DNA from: Desulfoluna butyratoxydans
GTDB lineage: Bacteria; Desulfobacterota; Desulfobacteria; Desulfobacterales; Desulfolunaceae
NCBI RefSeq assembly: GCF_900699765.1
Contig: NZ_CAADHO010000009.1
Location: forward strand, 1 to 64,000
Direction: 5' to 3'
DNA: 64,000 bases
The notes under the pieces are model-generated. The model was given only the letters and a program-made list of their open reading frames with translations, was not told where the DNA came from and searched no databases. Numbering within the stretch: position 1 is the first letter of the stretch; the number at the start of each line of letters is the position of its first letter. Below, in pieces: positions 1-8,693 of the stretch. The translations under genes were made by a program, and so were the position numbers.

Positions 1-469
1 CTCCATAATAGGTTATTGTTTAACTTTACCATAACCTTTAAAGAGTGGTTTGTCTAGATTTTATCACGTCATTTTGGGCCTTTAGGTATAGTTATATTTA
101 CCACCTTGAAAGGGCTGCCCTATACGCGTATGATCGGCAAAGCGGAGCGTGCTCATCTGATGCCTTGCCCTTGCATAAAATATCCGGTTTGGGACGTGCT
201 TGCCCCGGTCCTGTCCACCCGCCATTAGAGAACTCCACTCTTTTTACTCAAGTTGTTTCAAAACTATAGTCCGCTACGTGGGCTCGCCCGATCTTTGTTC
301 GTGGAATGAAAAATCGAGCTTGCGATTATGCGAAAGTCTTGCTACAAAATGGGCTCTTTGTTTCTGTGTATAGAAACAAGTGGGCAGTATCTTTTGCTCG
401 GACGTGTTTTTGAGGGCGGTTGGCGCTCCGTGGTCTATGTGACTCATATTTTGGGATTGAGGAGGGGTT
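1..469. other. Intergenic region at window edge
   Basis: No convincing gene is visible; the only open frames are short and lack family features. A 7-bp inverted repeat (AGGTTAT at 10-16, ATAACCT at 31-37) may be part of a terminator of a gene outside the window. The promoter of the gene starting at 470 should lie here, but no clear -35/-10 pair stands out. Confidence 0.5.
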
Positions 470-1429
470 GTGCGAGGTAAATTGTTGGTAGGGTTCGTGG
501 GGATGGTTGTGGGGCTGCTCGCAACCGTTGGTGGTTCCATGGCGTATGATATGCCAAGTGTGAACTTGGGATTCACAAGCTTTCTGGACGGGGGCCCGCC
601 ATCGGGGCCGGGGTTTTATTACTCTCAGTATGTGCAATACTACGAGTCTGATTCACTGAAAAATGCCCAGGGGGATGCGGCATTGCCGGACGGTGCCGAT
701 GAGAATCTTGATATCTGGATATCCATGTCTCAGTTTATTTATCAGTCGGATCAGCCTGTTTTCCTGGGGGGCAAATGGGGTGTGAATGTGATGATCCCGG
801 TGGTGGGGCTGGATATGTCTTACGCCATGGATGCGCCCTTTCCTGAAGACAATGGCACCGGGCTCGGAGATGTTCTTGTGGGGCCGTTTATTCAGTGGGA
901 TCCCATCATGGGGGCCAATGGGCCAAGATTCATGCATCGGATTGAGCTTCAGGTTACCTTTCCCACGGGAAAATATGATTCTGACAAGGAACTGAACCCA
1001 GGCTCCAACACCTATACATTCAACCCCTATTGGGCATTTACCGCCTTTCTGACGCCAAAGCTCACCGTTTCAGCTCGGCTTCACTATCTTTATAACTTTA
1101 AAAATGATGACCCCAACGATGGATTGACTGGTGTGACGGAGACCCGGGCCGGGGATGCCTTCCATGCGAACTTTACAACGGCATATGAAGTGATTCCCGG
1201 TCGGCTCCGGCTCGGGCTGAACGGATATTACCTCAACCAGTATCAAGATACAGAATATGATGGCAAACGTATCGACGGCACTGCCGAGAAGGTCTTTGCC
1301 ATCGGTCCTGGCGGTGTGCTTCATCTGGGCAAGGATGATAACCTTCTCGTCAACGTTTACTTTGAATCGGGCGCTGAAAACCGAACGGAAGGCAACCGAT
1401 ACAATGTGCGTTACGTGCATCATTTCTAA
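470..1429 (+). CDS. Outer-membrane channel-like protein (phenol MetA-pathway/SphA-like)
   Basis: The protein has 319 residues and starts with GTG, five bases after a GGAGG ribosome site (461-465). Residues 1-25 form a typical signal peptide ending near SMAYD, so the product is exported. The rest is rich in alternating aromatic and polar beta-strand patterns and ends in an aromatic residue (VRYVHHF), as outer-membrane barrels do. The pattern of long strands with a motif like ELQVTFPTGKY resembles the Phenol_MetA_deg/SphA-like family of putative outer-membrane transporters, often found near hydrocarbon or aromatic metabolism genes. No such pathway genes lie next to it here, so the substrate is unknown. 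It appears to be transcribed alone and is followed by a hairpin. Confidence 0.7.
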   Translation: MRGKLLVGFVGMVVGLLATVGGSMAYDMPSVNLGFTSFLDGGPPSGPGFYYSQYVQYYESDSLKNAQGDAALPDGADENLDIWISMSQFIYQSDQPVFLGGKWGVNVMIPVVGLDMSYAMDAPFPEDNGTGLGDVLVGPFIQWDPIMGANGPRFMHRIELQVTFPTGKYDSDKELNPGSNTYTFNPYWAFTAFLTPKLTVSARLHYLYNFKNDDPNDGLTGVTETRAGDAFHANFTTAYEVIPGRLRLGLNGYYLNQYQDTEYDGKRIDGTAEKVFAIGPGGVLHLGKDDNLLVNVYFESGAENRTEGNRYNVRYVHHF

Positions 1430-1463
1430 TTGAGGGCTCCAGCCGGAAGCCCCCTCCAACCCG

Positions 1464-1487
1464 CCCCGGGATCATGTGGTCCCGGGG
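1464..1487 (+). terminator. GC-rich hairpin after the outer-membrane protein gene
   Basis: A perfect 8-bp stem (CCCCGGGA / TCCCGGGG) closes an 8-nt loop 35 bases after the stop codon. No T-run follows, so it may slow RNA decay rather than terminate transcription. Confidence 0.45.
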
Positions 1488-1798
1488 TAGGGGAGAACAG
1501 ATTCCACGTCTTCCTGATCAGATTTTGCCATGCTCTGCACCACAGATCTGACAGCGTCCTTCTTTCTTTACAGAGCCTTTCTGACGTCTTTCCCAATAGA
1601 ACTATGCTTAATCTCCGCAGGGGCATTTGTCGTTACAGGATCTGTTTTAACGGCTTGTTTTCCAATGGTAAAAGGCATGTCGTGGCGCTATAATAGGAAA
1701 AATGGGCATAAGCTCATATCAACCCAACCCGTGTGGCTTGCGTTTATGAAATGAACGGAGAACATCGGGTCACTTGCACGTCGCTTCGCCCCTGCACG

Positions 1799-1832
1799 AA
1801 TCCAGTGTGTTCTGAGACAGAACCTGGATTTT
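1799..1832 (+). terminator. Hairpin with short T-run
   Basis: AATCCAG plus GTTCTG pair with CAGAAC plus CTGGATT around a 3-nt loop, with a 3-nt bulge on the left arm, and TTTT follows. It resembles an intrinsic terminator and ends about 75 bases before the next gene. Confidence 0.55.
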
Positions 1833-1908
1833 GTGTGATTTGTTCTGCTGCTGCCAGAAAATAACCAGCCTTCAGTTAATCAAACCTCAATAAGTCGGGA
1901 ATGGTCGG

Positions 1909-3888
1909 ATGATGACAGGTGTTGTCTATGCCGACCCTATGGGACTGCCTGTGATGAGCGCACACAACAAAAAAAATTACCGATTTAAGTGGTGGTGGGT
2001 AGCGTTGACAGGCTTAACGCTGGTTGTGATCATTGCGTTGAGCATCCTGAATATGAACATCAATTCAATTGCGCACACCCAGATCCATAAACTCCTGAAT
2101 ACCTACCTGGCAGGTGGCGGGTCCCTTGATGCCATCGATGTTGAGTTGGCAGAGGGGAGAGTGGAAGCCAAGGGGCTTACCATCAATTCCCAACAACAGT
2201 TCGGATCAACACCGCTTCTGCATCTTGAGACGTTGGTGCTGGACGTCAAGCTGATCTCGCTGCTTGTTGGATCTCTTACTGCAGAAGAGCTCGTGCTGAA
2301 AGACCTGTCCATCGTCGTCATACGTGATGACGAGGGAAACGTGAGTGTTCAGAATATCGTGATGCCAGGTAAAGCAGATGCAGAACCTGATACCGAACCC
2401 CCTGTGGATCCTGATGGGAGTGGGGTGTCCATTCCCTCTATTGGCATAGACACCATACGTCTTGAAAATATCCGCATTTCACTTATCGATGGCCTTTCGA
2501 AGCAGCAATGGTCCTCTGAATTGCAACTTGATCTGGCTGTGGATGACCTGCAACTGCGTGATGTGATGCAGGGGGATATCCTTTGCGGCAAGATCATGTT
2601 TGCCTTGAGTGGGCTCAGGGTGGACCAACCACCCGGCTTTGATATGGAGCCGTTTGCCGGCCTGGACAGGTTGGAGATTCACAGTGACGGGCTGGATTTT
2701 GGGGCACCGGAAATGGTGATTGAGAGTGTCCGGGTAAAGGGGCCTTCGTTATCCCTGATTGTCCAGGAAGACGGCGCATCCAATTGGCAGCGCCTGGGGC
2801 AGCTCTTTGGCGGGCCGGTGGAAGAACCGGACATCGTTGAGCCGCCAAAAGAGAAACCCGGCATACTCAAACGATTGATCGGCATGTTGAAGGGGCGGAG
2901 GGGCAAAGCGGATGAACAGATTACGGAAGTGGCGCCCAGCGAGCCCTCCGCCGAAACCAAACGGCCGGTTATCATGTTTAAAAAAGCCCGGCTGGAAGAC
3001 GGGGCTCTGACGTACCAGAATGATTCCCTGCCCAAAAAAGGCATCGCTTTACCGATAAAAGACATTGAACTCAACGTCAGTGGGCTGCGCTTGTTTGACA
3101 CCAGGGAAGAGAGTCCACCGGCCTCTGTCTCGGGATCATTTGCGCTTAGCCAGCCTGAAGATCATCCAACGGCATACCTGGGCCTTTTAGGGGCAATTGG
3201 CCATGTTGGGGTCGGTTTCCCCCTGATAAACGCCCAGGTTCGGGTGACAGGTTTCAAGCTGGACACATTGGGTGCCATGGTTCCATCGGCAACACGGAAG
3301 GCTATAGGAGCCACCGGCCTTGATGCCGACATCGGGCTTGCGGTCAACACAGAGTCGCTGCACCTTAACTCCTCGATATTGACCGACAGAAATGTGAAGT
3401 ATAATACCATCAAGATTACGGGCCCCCTCAATGCTCCCAAAGTGCAAATGGATAAAATTCTGCTTGGGGTTGTTGGCCGTTTATCCGGTGGCATTTTCAG
3501 GCTGGGAAAAGATAGCATTCATGCGGGGGCTGACATTGCTTCCGGAGGTGTCGAGGTGACAAAGGGGCTGGGCAGTGCTGCCCTGAATATAGGCAAAAGT
3601 ATTCTAAAAGGTGCCCGTGGTGTTGGTGCCGGAGTCGTAACCTGGGACAAAGAACAAATAAAATCTGGGTTCACGGATTCTACGTCGGGTACGGTTATTG
3701 TTACTGTTGATTCTGCCAGGAACGTGGGAAGTTCCACGGTACAGGGGGGCGCGAGCTCATACTCCAGCCTGAAAGGCGGGGCCAGGTTGAATGCGTGGAA
3801 TCAGGGGATACCGGAACGCCATGAAGCGGCCATGGAACGGGCACAGAATGCTCTGGCAACAATGCCTTACCCGCCTGTTGCGGAATGA
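1909..3888 (+). CDS. AsmA-like/DUF748-type inner-membrane-anchored protein
   Basis: The protein has 659 residues. A basic stretch (KKNYRFKWWW) is followed by one membrane segment at about residues 29-47 (VALTGLTLVVIIALSIL), giving an N-in/C-out topology with a large periplasmic part. The periplasmic part has repeated beta-strand blocks of the type LDAIDVELAEGRVEAKGLTI, as in AsmA/DUF748/TamB-like proteins thought to move lipids between the two membranes or affect outer-membrane assembly. A charged, proline-rich linker (about 290-350) splits it in two. The last 120 residues are glycine- and serine-rich. It stands alone between hairpins. ATG at 1954 is an alternative start. The family call is by pattern; substrate unknown. 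Confidence 0.65.
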   Translation: MMTGVVYADPMGLPVMSAHNKKNYRFKWWWVALTGLTLVVIIALSILNMNINSIAHTQIHKLLNTYLAGGGSLDAIDVELAEGRVEAKGLTINSQQQFGSTPLLHLETLVLDVKLISLLVGSLTAEELVLKDLSIVVIRDDEGNVSVQNIVMPGKADAEPDTEPPVDPDGSGVSIPSIGIDTIRLENIRISLIDGLSKQQWSSELQLDLAVDDLQLRDVMQGDILCGKIMFALSGLRVDQPPGFDMEPFAGLDRLEIHSDGLDFGAPEMVIESVRVKGPSLSLIVQEDGASNWQRLGQLFGGPVEEPDIVEPPKEKPGILKRLIGMLKGRRGKADEQITEVAPSEPSAETKRPVIMFKKARLEDGALTYQNDSLPKKGIALPIKDIELNVSGLRLFDTREESPPASVSGSFALSQPEDHPTAYLGLLGAIGHVGVGFPLINAQVRVTGFKLDTLGAMVPSATRKAIGATGLDADIGLAVNTESLHLNSSILTDRNVKYNTIKITGPLNAPKVQMDKILLGVVGRLSGGIFRLGKDSIHAGADIASGGVEVTKGLGSAALNIGKSILKGARGVGAGVVTWDKEQIKSGFTDSTSGTVIVTVDSARNVGSSTVQGGASSYSSLKGGARLNAWNQGIPERHEAAMERAQNALATMPYPPVAE

Positions 3889-4143
3889 CGGCTTCCACAA
3901 AACAGTCTTTCGCTTAATATCTTGTGGCGCTCCAGCATGGGTATGTTGGTTGAAAAACAAAAAGGCGCGTCAATTTGAAAATGAAGGGGCCAATGTCAAG
4001 ACGTGATGCCTTTCTCGGCTTATGGATTATTGCGGCAAAAATTCGGACAAAACCATTCGAGAGGGCGGTGAGGCCTCTTGCTTCTGCTCGGTGGTATGTT
4101 GAGGGACGAGTGGCAATGTACCGAAACGAGACAGGAACCCCAT

Positions 4144-4794
4144 TTATCCGCAGGGTGGCGCGGCCCCTTCATCGGATCGCCTTTCCCAGTGTTCCATGCA
4201 CTTCCTGAAAATGTGGGGGTAGACCACGTAGTGGCGGAATGGTCGGATACATCTCATGTAAAGCGCGCTGAAACTGCTCCTGTACTTGATGTACACCGCA
4301 AGGCGGACCTTCCACTTTCCGTCTCCCGAGGGAGACCAGGCATAGTGCATCAACGCATGCTCGGTGGAATTGGAGAGCTCATGGAGCGTTTCGTCCTCGA
4401 AGGTATACACTGGCCTGAAGTCCATATAGTCGCGCGTTGAGATGTCCATCGCGCGCTGCGGAGTGTTTTTTTCAAGGTCCCTATCCTGCAAACGATCCCG
4501 AAGGCTCTTTTCTCTGCAGCCCGGAATGGGGTGATTGTTCAAGTTGTTATCGATACGAAATAACGCGCCTACAACCTTTCGTACCCTGAAGAGCATTCCC
4601 GCTAAGGAGACATCGTAAATGTCCTTCATCATGGGCTCAATGGCGGATTTCTGGAACAAATGTAAATCGACCCCGTCCTTTGCGCTGAATTCATATGGAA
4701 ACTCCCAGGTATCCTCGAGTATGAAATCGGAAGCCAGGGAACGGACCCTCCAGTTGAATTTGGTATGCGTTGAGGCTGCGGCAGTAAAATCCAT
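4144..4794 (-). CDS. DUF2867-like protein
   Basis: The protein has 216 residues. The start at 4794 is preferred over 4827 because AGAGGAG lies six bases upstream. It has no signal peptide or membrane helix. The pattern FILEDTWEF near the N-terminus, a basic LFRVRKVVGALF helix, and a C-terminal VRLAVYIKYRSSFSALYMRCIRPFRHYVVYP block resemble DUF2867, a domain found alone or after NAD-binding epimerase-like domains. The function of the family is unknown. It is a single gene transcribed opposite to its neighbours, with codon use less GC-rich than the core of the window, which may point to later acquisition. Confidence 0.55.
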   Translation of the reverse strand: MDFTAAASTHTKFNWRVRSLASDFILEDTWEFPYEFSAKDGVDLHLFQKSAIEPMMKDIYDVSLAGMLFRVRKVVGALFRIDNNLNNHPIPGCREKSLRDRLQDRDLEKNTPQRAMDISTRDYMDFRPVYTFEDETLHELSNSTEHALMHYAWSPSGDGKWKVRLAVYIKYRSSFSALYMRCIRPFRHYVVYPHIFRKCMEHWERRSDEGAAPPCG

Positions 4795-5390
4795 GATTAC
4801 TCCTCTGTAAGACTCGTTATTCCCCAAAATGATGGACCCTTCCTGTTACCAAATCACATAGCAGCATGTTTTATTTTCAGCTAACGCTGCTGGTTGAGAG
4901 GGGCCCTCTCAATTAAGCACAGAACTGTGGAATAGTCCCATTGAAATTTAGCCCGGGCATTCCATGGGAAAATGGTCCGGTTGTAACAATAGAAAATTAT
5001 AACAGTTGGTTGGCGTGTTGGAAAATTAGACATTTCAAAGATATAAAATGTGATTCACTGTTTTCTACTCGATTTTCTCCCCCTTTGGACGAGCCGAGTG
5101 CCGCATCGTCCTCCGTGTGTTGAGGTAAAATTTCCTTGTCAACAACTTGCAAAGGCGTTAAGCCCGGATGTTCCGTAACAACTGATTATCGCCGTTGTGG
5201 TGAGCAAGAACCGTCGGTTATTTTTTGGATGAGGGGATACACGGTGGATACGCTGAGGAAGATACGACATGGGCACCTTTCCTGTGTGCCTTTTTGGTCG
5301 GCAATAGATGTCGCCATGGGCATCATCTACAAGATCATGGTGCTGCTCGGTACTGGTTTGGGGGGCGCGTCTCGATGTGAGGAAAGGGGC
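4795..5390. other. Intergenic region between divergent genes
   Basis: This AT-rich stretch must hold the promoters of the DUF2867-like gene and the following membrane protein. The membrane-protein frame stays open back to 5136, but that part is polar and lacks a ribosome site. I see no RNA gene or repeat. Confidence 0.45.
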
Positions 5391-6479
5391 ATGGCGGGGG
5401 ATGTTGGTGACGTTTCAACTAAGAGCGGCCATGGATCCGTGCCGCCGGGCCTTGCGTTTTTGTCGCTTTTTCTTGTGGGGGGCGTGGCGTATGCCGCCAG
5501 TGGTTATCTGCTGAGCCTCTTTCACTATTCGGTCAGGGGCCCGCGTGTGTTTATGTATGGAGTCTTTATTGCGGGGTTTGCTGCGCGGTTCGGCGAGGCA
5601 CGCCTGGACAGGGCCGAGGCTGTGTTTGGGGCAGGGAAGAGTCTGGTGGGACGCTGCCTTTTTGGGGCCTCGGGTGCAGTCTCCCTTGGTGCCGCTTATT
5701 ATGTGCTCAAGCACCCGGACATTATGAGCCTGGGCGACGAGGTGCTGAGGGGTAGCGCTTCAGGGGGAAGGGCGACTGTTCTGTGGTTTCTGATTGCCGG
5801 GTTTCTCTACGCAGGGTTCTTCAGGCCCCTGGCATGCAGCGTGTGGGTGACTTTCGCTTATTATGCGGGCTCCGAGGACTCAAGAGGCTACGTCCTGAAC
5901 CCTTTGAACACCTTGATCCTGGTTATGGTCCCGATGCTGTACGTTGTATCCATGGGAGGCGTTGGTGTTGGAGCCTTTTTTTTCGGTAAGGCTTCGGTCT
6001 TTGCGTCGGTGACATGGGCAGAACTCGCCGGTTGGGTGGTGTTCTGGGGCGCTGTGGTGGCTTCCGCGGGGGCGGTGGGCGTGCTGCTGTTAAGCGCTGC
6101 GGGCCTTGTACGTACCACTATATCTTACGCTGTTGAGGTGGGGCTCCTGGCGTATGTCATGTCCCAGTGTATGTACGGCGCAATATATCTGTTTTTTGAT
6201 ATTCGGGGCATGGTGGATATGACCCGGGTGTTGCTGGCTGTTCCTGTGGTGTCGGTTTGTGAAACGGCGCTGTTCTGGGGGCTTGTTTTTGCCGGTGTTG
6301 TGGTGCCGGTTCGATTCTGGAGGCAAGGCATCCGGTATGCGCCTGAAGGCGTTGTGATGCATCTTTATTTTTCAGGGATTCTCGGTCTTGTTTTTAATGT
6401 ACCTGCGCACAGTGTGGTTGTTGCTCGTTATGTGGGGGCTGTTTCGGGACTTTTTGGCTGGGTGCCCAGTGCTTTTTGA
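5391..6479 (+). CDS. Polytopic membrane protein of unknown function
   Basis: The protein has 362 residues from ATG 5391, chosen because GAGGAAAGGGG immediately precedes it; the frame is open further upstream from a TTG at 5136. About nine or ten hydrophobic segments cover almost the whole length, starting with LAFLSLFLVGGVAYAASGYL. There are few charged residues and no nucleotide-binding, transporter or peptidase motif that I recognise. Two duplicated-looking halves separated near residue 190 are possible. It stands alone, convergent with the SlyB-like gene, and ends just before a strong shared terminator. Its codon use is T-rich at third positions (GTT, TTT) compared with recA. Confidence 0.6.
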   Translation: MAGDVGDVSTKSGHGSVPPGLAFLSLFLVGGVAYAASGYLLSLFHYSVRGPRVFMYGVFIAGFAARFGEARLDRAEAVFGAGKSLVGRCLFGASGAVSLGAAYYVLKHPDIMSLGDEVLRGSASGGRATVLWFLIAGFLYAGFFRPLACSVWVTFAYYAGSEDSRGYVLNPLNTLILVMVPMLYVVSMGGVGVGAFFFGKASVFASVTWAELAGWVVFWGAVVASAGAVGVLLLSAAGLVRTTISYAVEVGLLAYVMSQCMYGAIYLFFDIRGMVDMTRVLLAVPVVSVCETALFWGLVFAGVVVPVRFWRQGIRYAPEGVVMHLYFSGILGLVFNVPAHSVVVARYVGAVSGLFGWVPSAF

Positions 6480-6519
6480 CGGAGGCGGTGTCCCTTCCTG
6501 TTTTTGTTTGAGAGCGCAA

Positions 6520-6551
6520 AAGGGCCCTGCAATTGATGCTGCAGGGCCCTT
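6520..6551. terminator. Bidirectional terminator
   Basis: A perfect 12-bp inverted repeat (AAGGGCCCTGCA and its complement) closes an 8-nt loop between two convergent genes. On the minus strand it is followed by TTTTGC; on the plus strand by TTGATGTTT. Confidence 0.8.
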
Positions 6552-6587
6552 GATGTTTCTGGCGGTATCCAAGGCTTGCCGTTGACG

Positions 6588-7052
6588 TTACTGTCGGACG
6601 CGCATCGTGCCGTCCCCGCTTTCGATGAGACGGACCCTGTCCCCCACGACGTATTCGTCGTCTTTCTCCTGGACAACCACCATGATGCGTCCGTCGTCGA
6701 GTTCCAGCTCGATCTCAACCCCGGGGCGCATGGCCCGTGAGCGTTCGGCTGCGCTTCCCGCGGCAGCTCCGCCCAGGGCTCCGGCGGTGGTGGCCAGGGT
6801 GCTGCCGCTGCCTCCGCCGATGGTGGAGCCCACAATCCCGCCTACCACGGCACCTCCCACGGCTCCTGCGCCGCTCTCTTCATGCTGGATCTGCACATCG
6901 GCCACATTGAGGACTGTGCCATAATAAACGGACATGGCCTGCTGGGCCTGGCCGGGTTTGTAGGTTTTGCTTCCCTGGCTGCCGGGCTGGCACCCCAGAA
7001 GTGCGGTTGAAACAAAAATAGCCACGGCATAGGCTGCGATTTTTGTGCTCAT
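6588..7052 (-). CDS. slyB: SlyB-like outer-membrane lipoprotein (glycine-zipper 2TM)
   Basis: The protein has 154 residues from ATG 7052, with AAGGAGA upstream. The signal peptide ends in the lipobox LLGC, giving a lipidated Cys21. The order of motifs follows SlyB/PcP: YYGTVLNVADVQIQ, then a glycine-zipper segment (GAVGGAVVGGIVGSTIGGG, then TTAGALGGAAAGS), then a C-terminal beta domain with RIMVVVQE and VGDRVRLIE. The length equals the usual 155 residues. SlyB-type proteins stabilise the outer membrane and surround barrel proteins under stress. The gene is divergent from recA and probably monocistronic. The family call is firm; strict orthology to enterobacterial slyB is not shown. Confidence 0.85.
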   Translation of the reverse strand: MSTKIAAYAVAIFVSTALLGCQPGSQGSKTYKPGQAQQAMSVYYGTVLNVADVQIQHEESGAGAVGGAVVGGIVGSTIGGGSGSTLATTAGALGGAAAGSAAERSRAMRPGVEIELELDDGRIMVVVQEKDDEYVVGDRVRLIESGDGTMRVRQ

Positions 7053-7422
7053 TTTGGAGGGTCTCCTTGGTTTTATTTGTGGTGAACAGGCAGGGTGTGA
7101 TGAGGTCGGCGGGCATGGATGGCATGGCAATGCCCTGGGTTAGATTTTGGGTGTAAAAGGTATTTATTTCGTAAGTTTATAGTAAGGGTTCTGATTTATC
7201 AATACCAAATCTCAGGGCCGGGGGGCGGAGCCCTGGAATCGGGAGGGGGTGGCGGTTTATTTCAGGGCTCGCATAATGGATCAAAGAGTGATATATCGAT
7301 AGAAATTCGAAAAATGTCTTTTCGTCTCAGTTATGTAAAAAAATCAGTAAATCAAGATAGATATTATACCTTAGACTTTCGGTTGTCTGCAGCGGACCGA
7401 AAAGAGGACCAAGGAGGAGCGC
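7053..7422. promoter_or_regulatory. Divergent control region slyB-like / recA
   Basis: These 370 bases separate two divergent genes. A 17-bp palindrome, CGAAAA-5nt-TTTTCG at 7308-7324, lies about 100 bases before recA and could be an operator. A run with TATTAT near 7363 could be the recA -10 box. A LexA site cannot be assigned with confidence because LexA motifs differ among Desulfobacterota. Confidence 0.4.
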
Positions 7423-8448
7423 ATGGGCACGTCCTTTGACAGGGATAAGGCCGTTGAAACGGCCATGGGTCAGATTGAACGCCAGTTCGGTAAAGGGGCC
7501 ATCATGAAGCTTGGGAACCGGGAAGTGGCGTCAGTGCCCGTTATTCCCACCGGTTCCATCGCCCTGGACAAGGCCCTGGGAGTAGGTGGTGTGCCCAAGG
7601 GTCGCGTCATTGAGATCTACGGCCCCGAATCATCCGGGAAAACCACCCTGACCCTTCATATTGTGGCTGAGTCCCAGAAACGCGGGGGCATTGCAGCTTT
7701 CATCGATGCCGAGCACGCCCTGGATGTTGTGTACGCCCAGAAGCTGGGGGTCAATTGCGACGACCTGCTCGTGTCCCAGCCCGACACCGGTGAGCAGGCC
7801 CTTGAGATCGCCGACATGCTGGTCCGAAGCGGCGCTGTTGATGTGCTCGTGGTGGACTCCGTGGCGGCCCTGGTGCCCCGCGCCGAGATCGAAGGGGAGA
7901 TGGGCGACGCCCACATGGGCCTCCAGGCCCGCCTCATGAGCCAGGCCCTTCGTAAGCTCACCGCCACCATCGGTCGCACCAACACCACCGTAATCTTCAT
8001 CAACCAGATTCGTATGAAGATCGGCGTGGTCTTCGGCAACCCCGAAACCACCACCGGTGGCAACGCCCTGAAGTTCTACTCCTCCGTGCGCATGGAGATC
8101 CGTCGTTCGTCCGCCATCAAGGACGGCACCGAGGTCATGGGTAACCGTACCCGCGTGAAGGTGGTCAAGAACAAGATGGCGCCTCCCTTCAAAGAGGCGG
8201 AGTTCGACCTCATGTACGGCGAAGGCATCTCCAAGACCGGAGAGCTCATCGACATCGGTGTGGAAGCCGGTATCGTGGAGAAGAGCGGCGCGTGGTACTC
8301 CTACAACGGAGAGCGCGTGGGCCAGGGCCGTGAAAACGCCAAGAAATTCTTTGCCGAAAACACCGAGCTGTACGACGAAGTTCTGGGCAAGGTCAAAGAA
8401 GCCCTGGGCATTGCCGAAGCCCCCGCAGAAGAGGCGGCAGACGCATAA
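7423..8448 (+). CDS. recA: Recombinase RecA
   Basis: RecA is the ATP-dependent strand-exchange protein of homologous recombination and co-protease for LexA. The 341-residue product has the normal length. Walker A is GPESSGKTT (residues 67-75), Walker B ends in LVVDSVAAL, and the conserved GNAL..YSSVR.E.RR region and the acidic C-terminal tail (PAEEAADA) are present. The start ATG has AAGGAGGAG in front. Codon use is highly biased towards C-ending codons, as in strongly expressed genes. alaS follows 245 bases later, after a strong terminator; recX, often the neighbour of recA, is not there. Confidence 0.98.
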   Translation: MGTSFDRDKAVETAMGQIERQFGKGAIMKLGNREVASVPVIPTGSIALDKALGVGGVPKGRVIEIYGPESSGKTTLTLHIVAESQKRGGIAAFIDAEHALDVVYAQKLGVNCDDLLVSQPDTGEQALEIADMLVRSGAVDVLVVDSVAALVPRAEIEGEMGDAHMGLQARLMSQALRKLTATIGRTNTTVIFINQIRMKIGVVFGNPETTTGGNALKFYSSVRMEIRRSSAIKDGTEVMGNRTRVKVVKNKMAPPFKEAEFDLMYGEGISKTGELIDIGVEAGIVEKSGAWYSYNGERVGQGRENAKKFFAENTELYDEVLGKVKEALGIAEAPAEEAADA

Positions 8449-8486
8449 TAGGGTGGTTCTGCAAGGAATCATTTGATAAACTGAAA

Positions 8487-8524
8487 AAAGGGCGCTGCGC
8501 CTGATCAGGCGCAGGCCCTTTTGC
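8487..8524 (+). terminator. recA terminator
   Basis: A long GC-rich stem (AAAGGGC, one bulged G, then CTGCGCCTGA pairing with its complement) is followed by TTTTG. It lies 38 bases after the recA stop and separates recA from alaS. Confidence 0.8.
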
Positions 8525-8693
8525 TGTTTATTTGTGTATATTATTTTTGGTGGCCTCGAAAAAGCCCGGCGACCCTCCCAGGCGGGTCGATCCCAGGGAA
8601 CCCTATTTTTCGAGAACGTCGATTTTGACCATTTACCACAAGGGACCGTAACGGTCCAACCCGGGGCCAAGGGCCCTGCCATGGAGCAAGGTG

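Larger units (their letters stand above)
1430..1908. other. Intergenic region, 479 bp
   Basis: Apart from the two hairpins listed separately, nothing is assignable. A 74-codon frame (1530-1754) encodes one hydrophobic stretch but has no ribosome site or recognisable family; it could be a gene relic. Confidence 0.4.

Noticed and set aside
1530..1754. Possible 74-residue membrane peptide.
   Set aside because: No ribosome site, no family, and atypical codon use; kept only as a remark in the intergenic entry.
5136..5390. Longer start (TTG 5136) for the orphan membrane protein.
   Set aside because: The extra 85 residues are polar and unlike a leader, while ATG 5391 has a strong ribosome site.
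8525..8693. A T-box or other riboswitch before alaS.
   Set aside because: No T-box consensus (such as the TGGN core with specifier stem) is visible in the short leader.
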